Shown piece after piece: positions 63,801 through 64,000 of a DNA stretch of 64,000 bases (positions within the stretch are counted from its first letter, which is position 1; every line of letters starts with the position of its first letter). This DNA comes from Plasmodium coatneyi (taxonomy: Eukaryota; Apicomplexa; Aconoidasida; Haemosporida; Plasmodiidae), in NCBI RefSeq assembly GCF_001680005.1, contig NC_033566.1, forward strand, positions 1,612,001-1,676,000. The letters run 5' to 3'. Both the position numbers and the translations under genes were made by a program. The notes under the pieces were generated by a model. That model saw only the letters and a program-made list of their open reading frames with translations. It did no database searches and was not told where the DNA came from.

Positions 63801-63857
63801 AATGACATAGAAAAGTTCTTCTTCAGTGATGAGGAAGATTTTGAGCGGGCCGAATGA
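60804..63857 (+). CDS. AP3B: AP-3 adaptor complex subunit beta (adaptin)
   Basis: A 1017-residue large subunit of a clathrin-type adaptor that sorts cargo at endosomal or trans-Golgi membranes. ATG 60804 (MDSINFNIKVPLLEKAA) is chosen because the longer frame starts at GTG and ends in an acceptor-like CCCCCTGCAG. The adaptin N-terminal HEAT/ARM solenoid is clear: ILNDLRSNNVQKKVEGVKRL, LKKLIYNYLSLYADRN, FQIRAYALRAMCSCRSIEMI, RSPYVRKTAADVVPSIYNVD and LFDFARMLVKRFDNMEGALK. The beta-type order and a spacer instead of a recognisable ear domain favour AP-3 beta over AP-1/2 beta, in agreement with remembered synteny. Hydrophilic inserts lie at about residues 228-275 and 340-390. The C-terminal quarter is acidic and ends SDEEDFERAE. 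It appears to be a single coding exon. Confidence 0.88.
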   Translation: MDSINFNIKVPLLEKAATNVKDIISHIRLNDGVYFDRSKYNKEEILNDLRSNNVQKKVEGVKRLLIAHAMKEDVSEFYVEVSNNLSNNNRTLKKLIYNYLSLYADRNTELSMLTVNSFKKDIVCKDFQIRAYALRAMCSCRSIEMISVVMDSLKIMAKDRSPYVRKTAADVVPSIYNVDPDQLVFLRNILLDLIGDREVTVVSAAVASFYTMCLGVLPHWGETTHDELAPDPGGITRGKKVDQEKFPPNRSTDEDITPTKEETPLSGVHRKNLHKWLSFLHPHYYKLCKYLLIMHPFHQTYLIDLLLRYCRMFYRDPLKNDNINFKQLLRVFGCSDWGNTEEGNKWNSHLGEDSDSPTVEFTPRGRSPSPYHAHYCTDDDWNDEQEQNQYEVDIELFIEKLLLLLSSCSYNVVIQSISSLYHLTKFTFKENMVQAIISCIMRSSVEGNDHMYALFIKSVQPIIISLRRDFAAYLSFFYVSSIDSTVKKKIKIDMLYLLSNEENRPTILEELLHALFQPGNDDLIVKKLFRHITAVAVVDSSCLSTVMQHFIALLNSNLQLYSYEAILSLRQLLRQSDAEHISQIIFFLTRIFFTIESMEVQASVLWTLAKYQNFTDHLLLFDFARMLVKRFDNMEGALKVQVLHFVLKVWAYQYASCFLHGGDTTVGDEHILERSAATTSIYQEQHSNVADGTNNQVVHHLEEFAKYERLCRLALLQGSRPQERFDIQEMSKFYTNVMLRIKELANKGDLNWTFWQRDLYKEPVSEYTLPLCYLKHVLLTTGNGDPSNVLRLSKEEMQHVSNSPFGTPQGEEDDGEGDYHFDLHHNCPDGEAPIDLKDPVVLQLNTISSILNRRLPSYVDLPDFAEEDLPKSAHITKGGKTNPPVTSISSRDVQISYSPHLSSDQIFSNVDDFYREEEVNLINGKMGCTQNTLRNAHKPMLQRTNGLLTNRGTKIQGEDDESDDEQNDVPPEVRHNSADTYPGECISATNFSKIDEQQINDIEKFFFSDEEDFERAE

Positions 63858-64000
63858 AAAGTTAAAACAACTCCGCGAGCACACACAGGGTGATGCGCTT
63901 ACCTGTGAGGGTCTGTTTTGATGGACACGCATTCCCTTTCATATGAACAGGTCAGGTGGGAAAAAAAATCATTTTGGCTAGTTTGTTCGCGTTTGCAATT
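63858..64000. other. 3' flank of AP-3 beta with dispersed motif
   Basis: ATGAACAGGTCAGGTGGGAA (63943-63962) and GGCTAGTTTGTTCG (about 63976) form the reverse-oriented version of the recurring intergenic element, about 90 nt after the stop. Confidence 0.5.

Noticed and set aside
1..64000. Mobile elements, CRISPR arrays or telomeric/subtelomeric gene families
   Set aside because: No transposase or reverse transcriptase, no regularly spaced repeats, and no vir/SICAvar/PIR-type genes; the block looks chromosome-internal.

Overview
This is a 64-kb piece of nuclear chromosome from a malaria parasite. The protein families are apicomplexan: a three-domain ApiAP2 factor, an unconventional myosin, and low-complexity Asn/Glu/Lys-rich inserts. 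Introns are short GT-AG introns, and homopolymeric A/T tracts fill the intergenic spaces. Coding base composition is moderate rather than extremely AT-rich, which points to the vivax/knowlesi/cynomolgi (simian) clade rather than P. falciparum. From memory, the P. falciparum orthologues of NTH1, RPL19, the MFS transporter, thiamine-phosphate synthase, myosin E, the three-AP2 protein and AP-3 beta lie in this same order on chromosome 6, so the window looks like a conserved syntenic block. The species cannot be fixed from sequence alone.

Layout, left to right: a truncated multi-span membrane protein resembling TMEM245/AI-2E (1-1674, -); endonuclease III NTH1 (2665-3852, +); an F-box-like protein with a broken reading frame (4561-6150, -); an unrecognised 567-aa protein (7642-9345, +); three-exon ribosomal protein L19 (11071-12134, +); the splicing factor BCAS2/SPF27 (12881-13756, -); a spinster-like MFS transporter in three exons (16975-19666, +); the cytosolic Fe-S assembly protein NAR1, split by an A15 tract (21252-23640, +); a filamin-repeat protein (24605-27124, +); thiamine-phosphate synthase with a long C-terminal extension (27392-29062, +); a divergent myosin, probably myosin E (30382-35928, +); a 3658-aa ApiAP2 protein (36306-47282, -); a 5.4-kb A/T-tract-rich divergent intergenic region; a Sec1/Munc18 protein (52722-54653, +); a membrane-anchored PH-like protein in two exons (55169-58506, -); and the AP-3 beta adaptin (60804-63857, +). 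Fifteen protein genes are supported. I saw no tRNA, rRNA, transposon or CRISPR.

The genes are mostly independent housekeeping functions: DNA repair, translation, splicing, Fe-S assembly, vitamin B1, transport and transcription. Sec1/Munc18, the PH-like protein and AP-3 beta form a loose vesicle-traffic neighbourhood, but I see no sign of co-regulation.

The most interesting signals are these. The myosin has a switch II in which the invariant glycine is tyrosine, and its tail appears to end in two dynein-light-chain-like modules. The thiamine synthase has substitutions in its metal and phosphate sites. The ApiAP2 protein carries a Cys/His cluster. Two conserved genes have frame breaks. A short palindromic motif (CCTGAACGG-type, often near GCTAGCT and poly-T) recurs across intergenic spaces and an intron.
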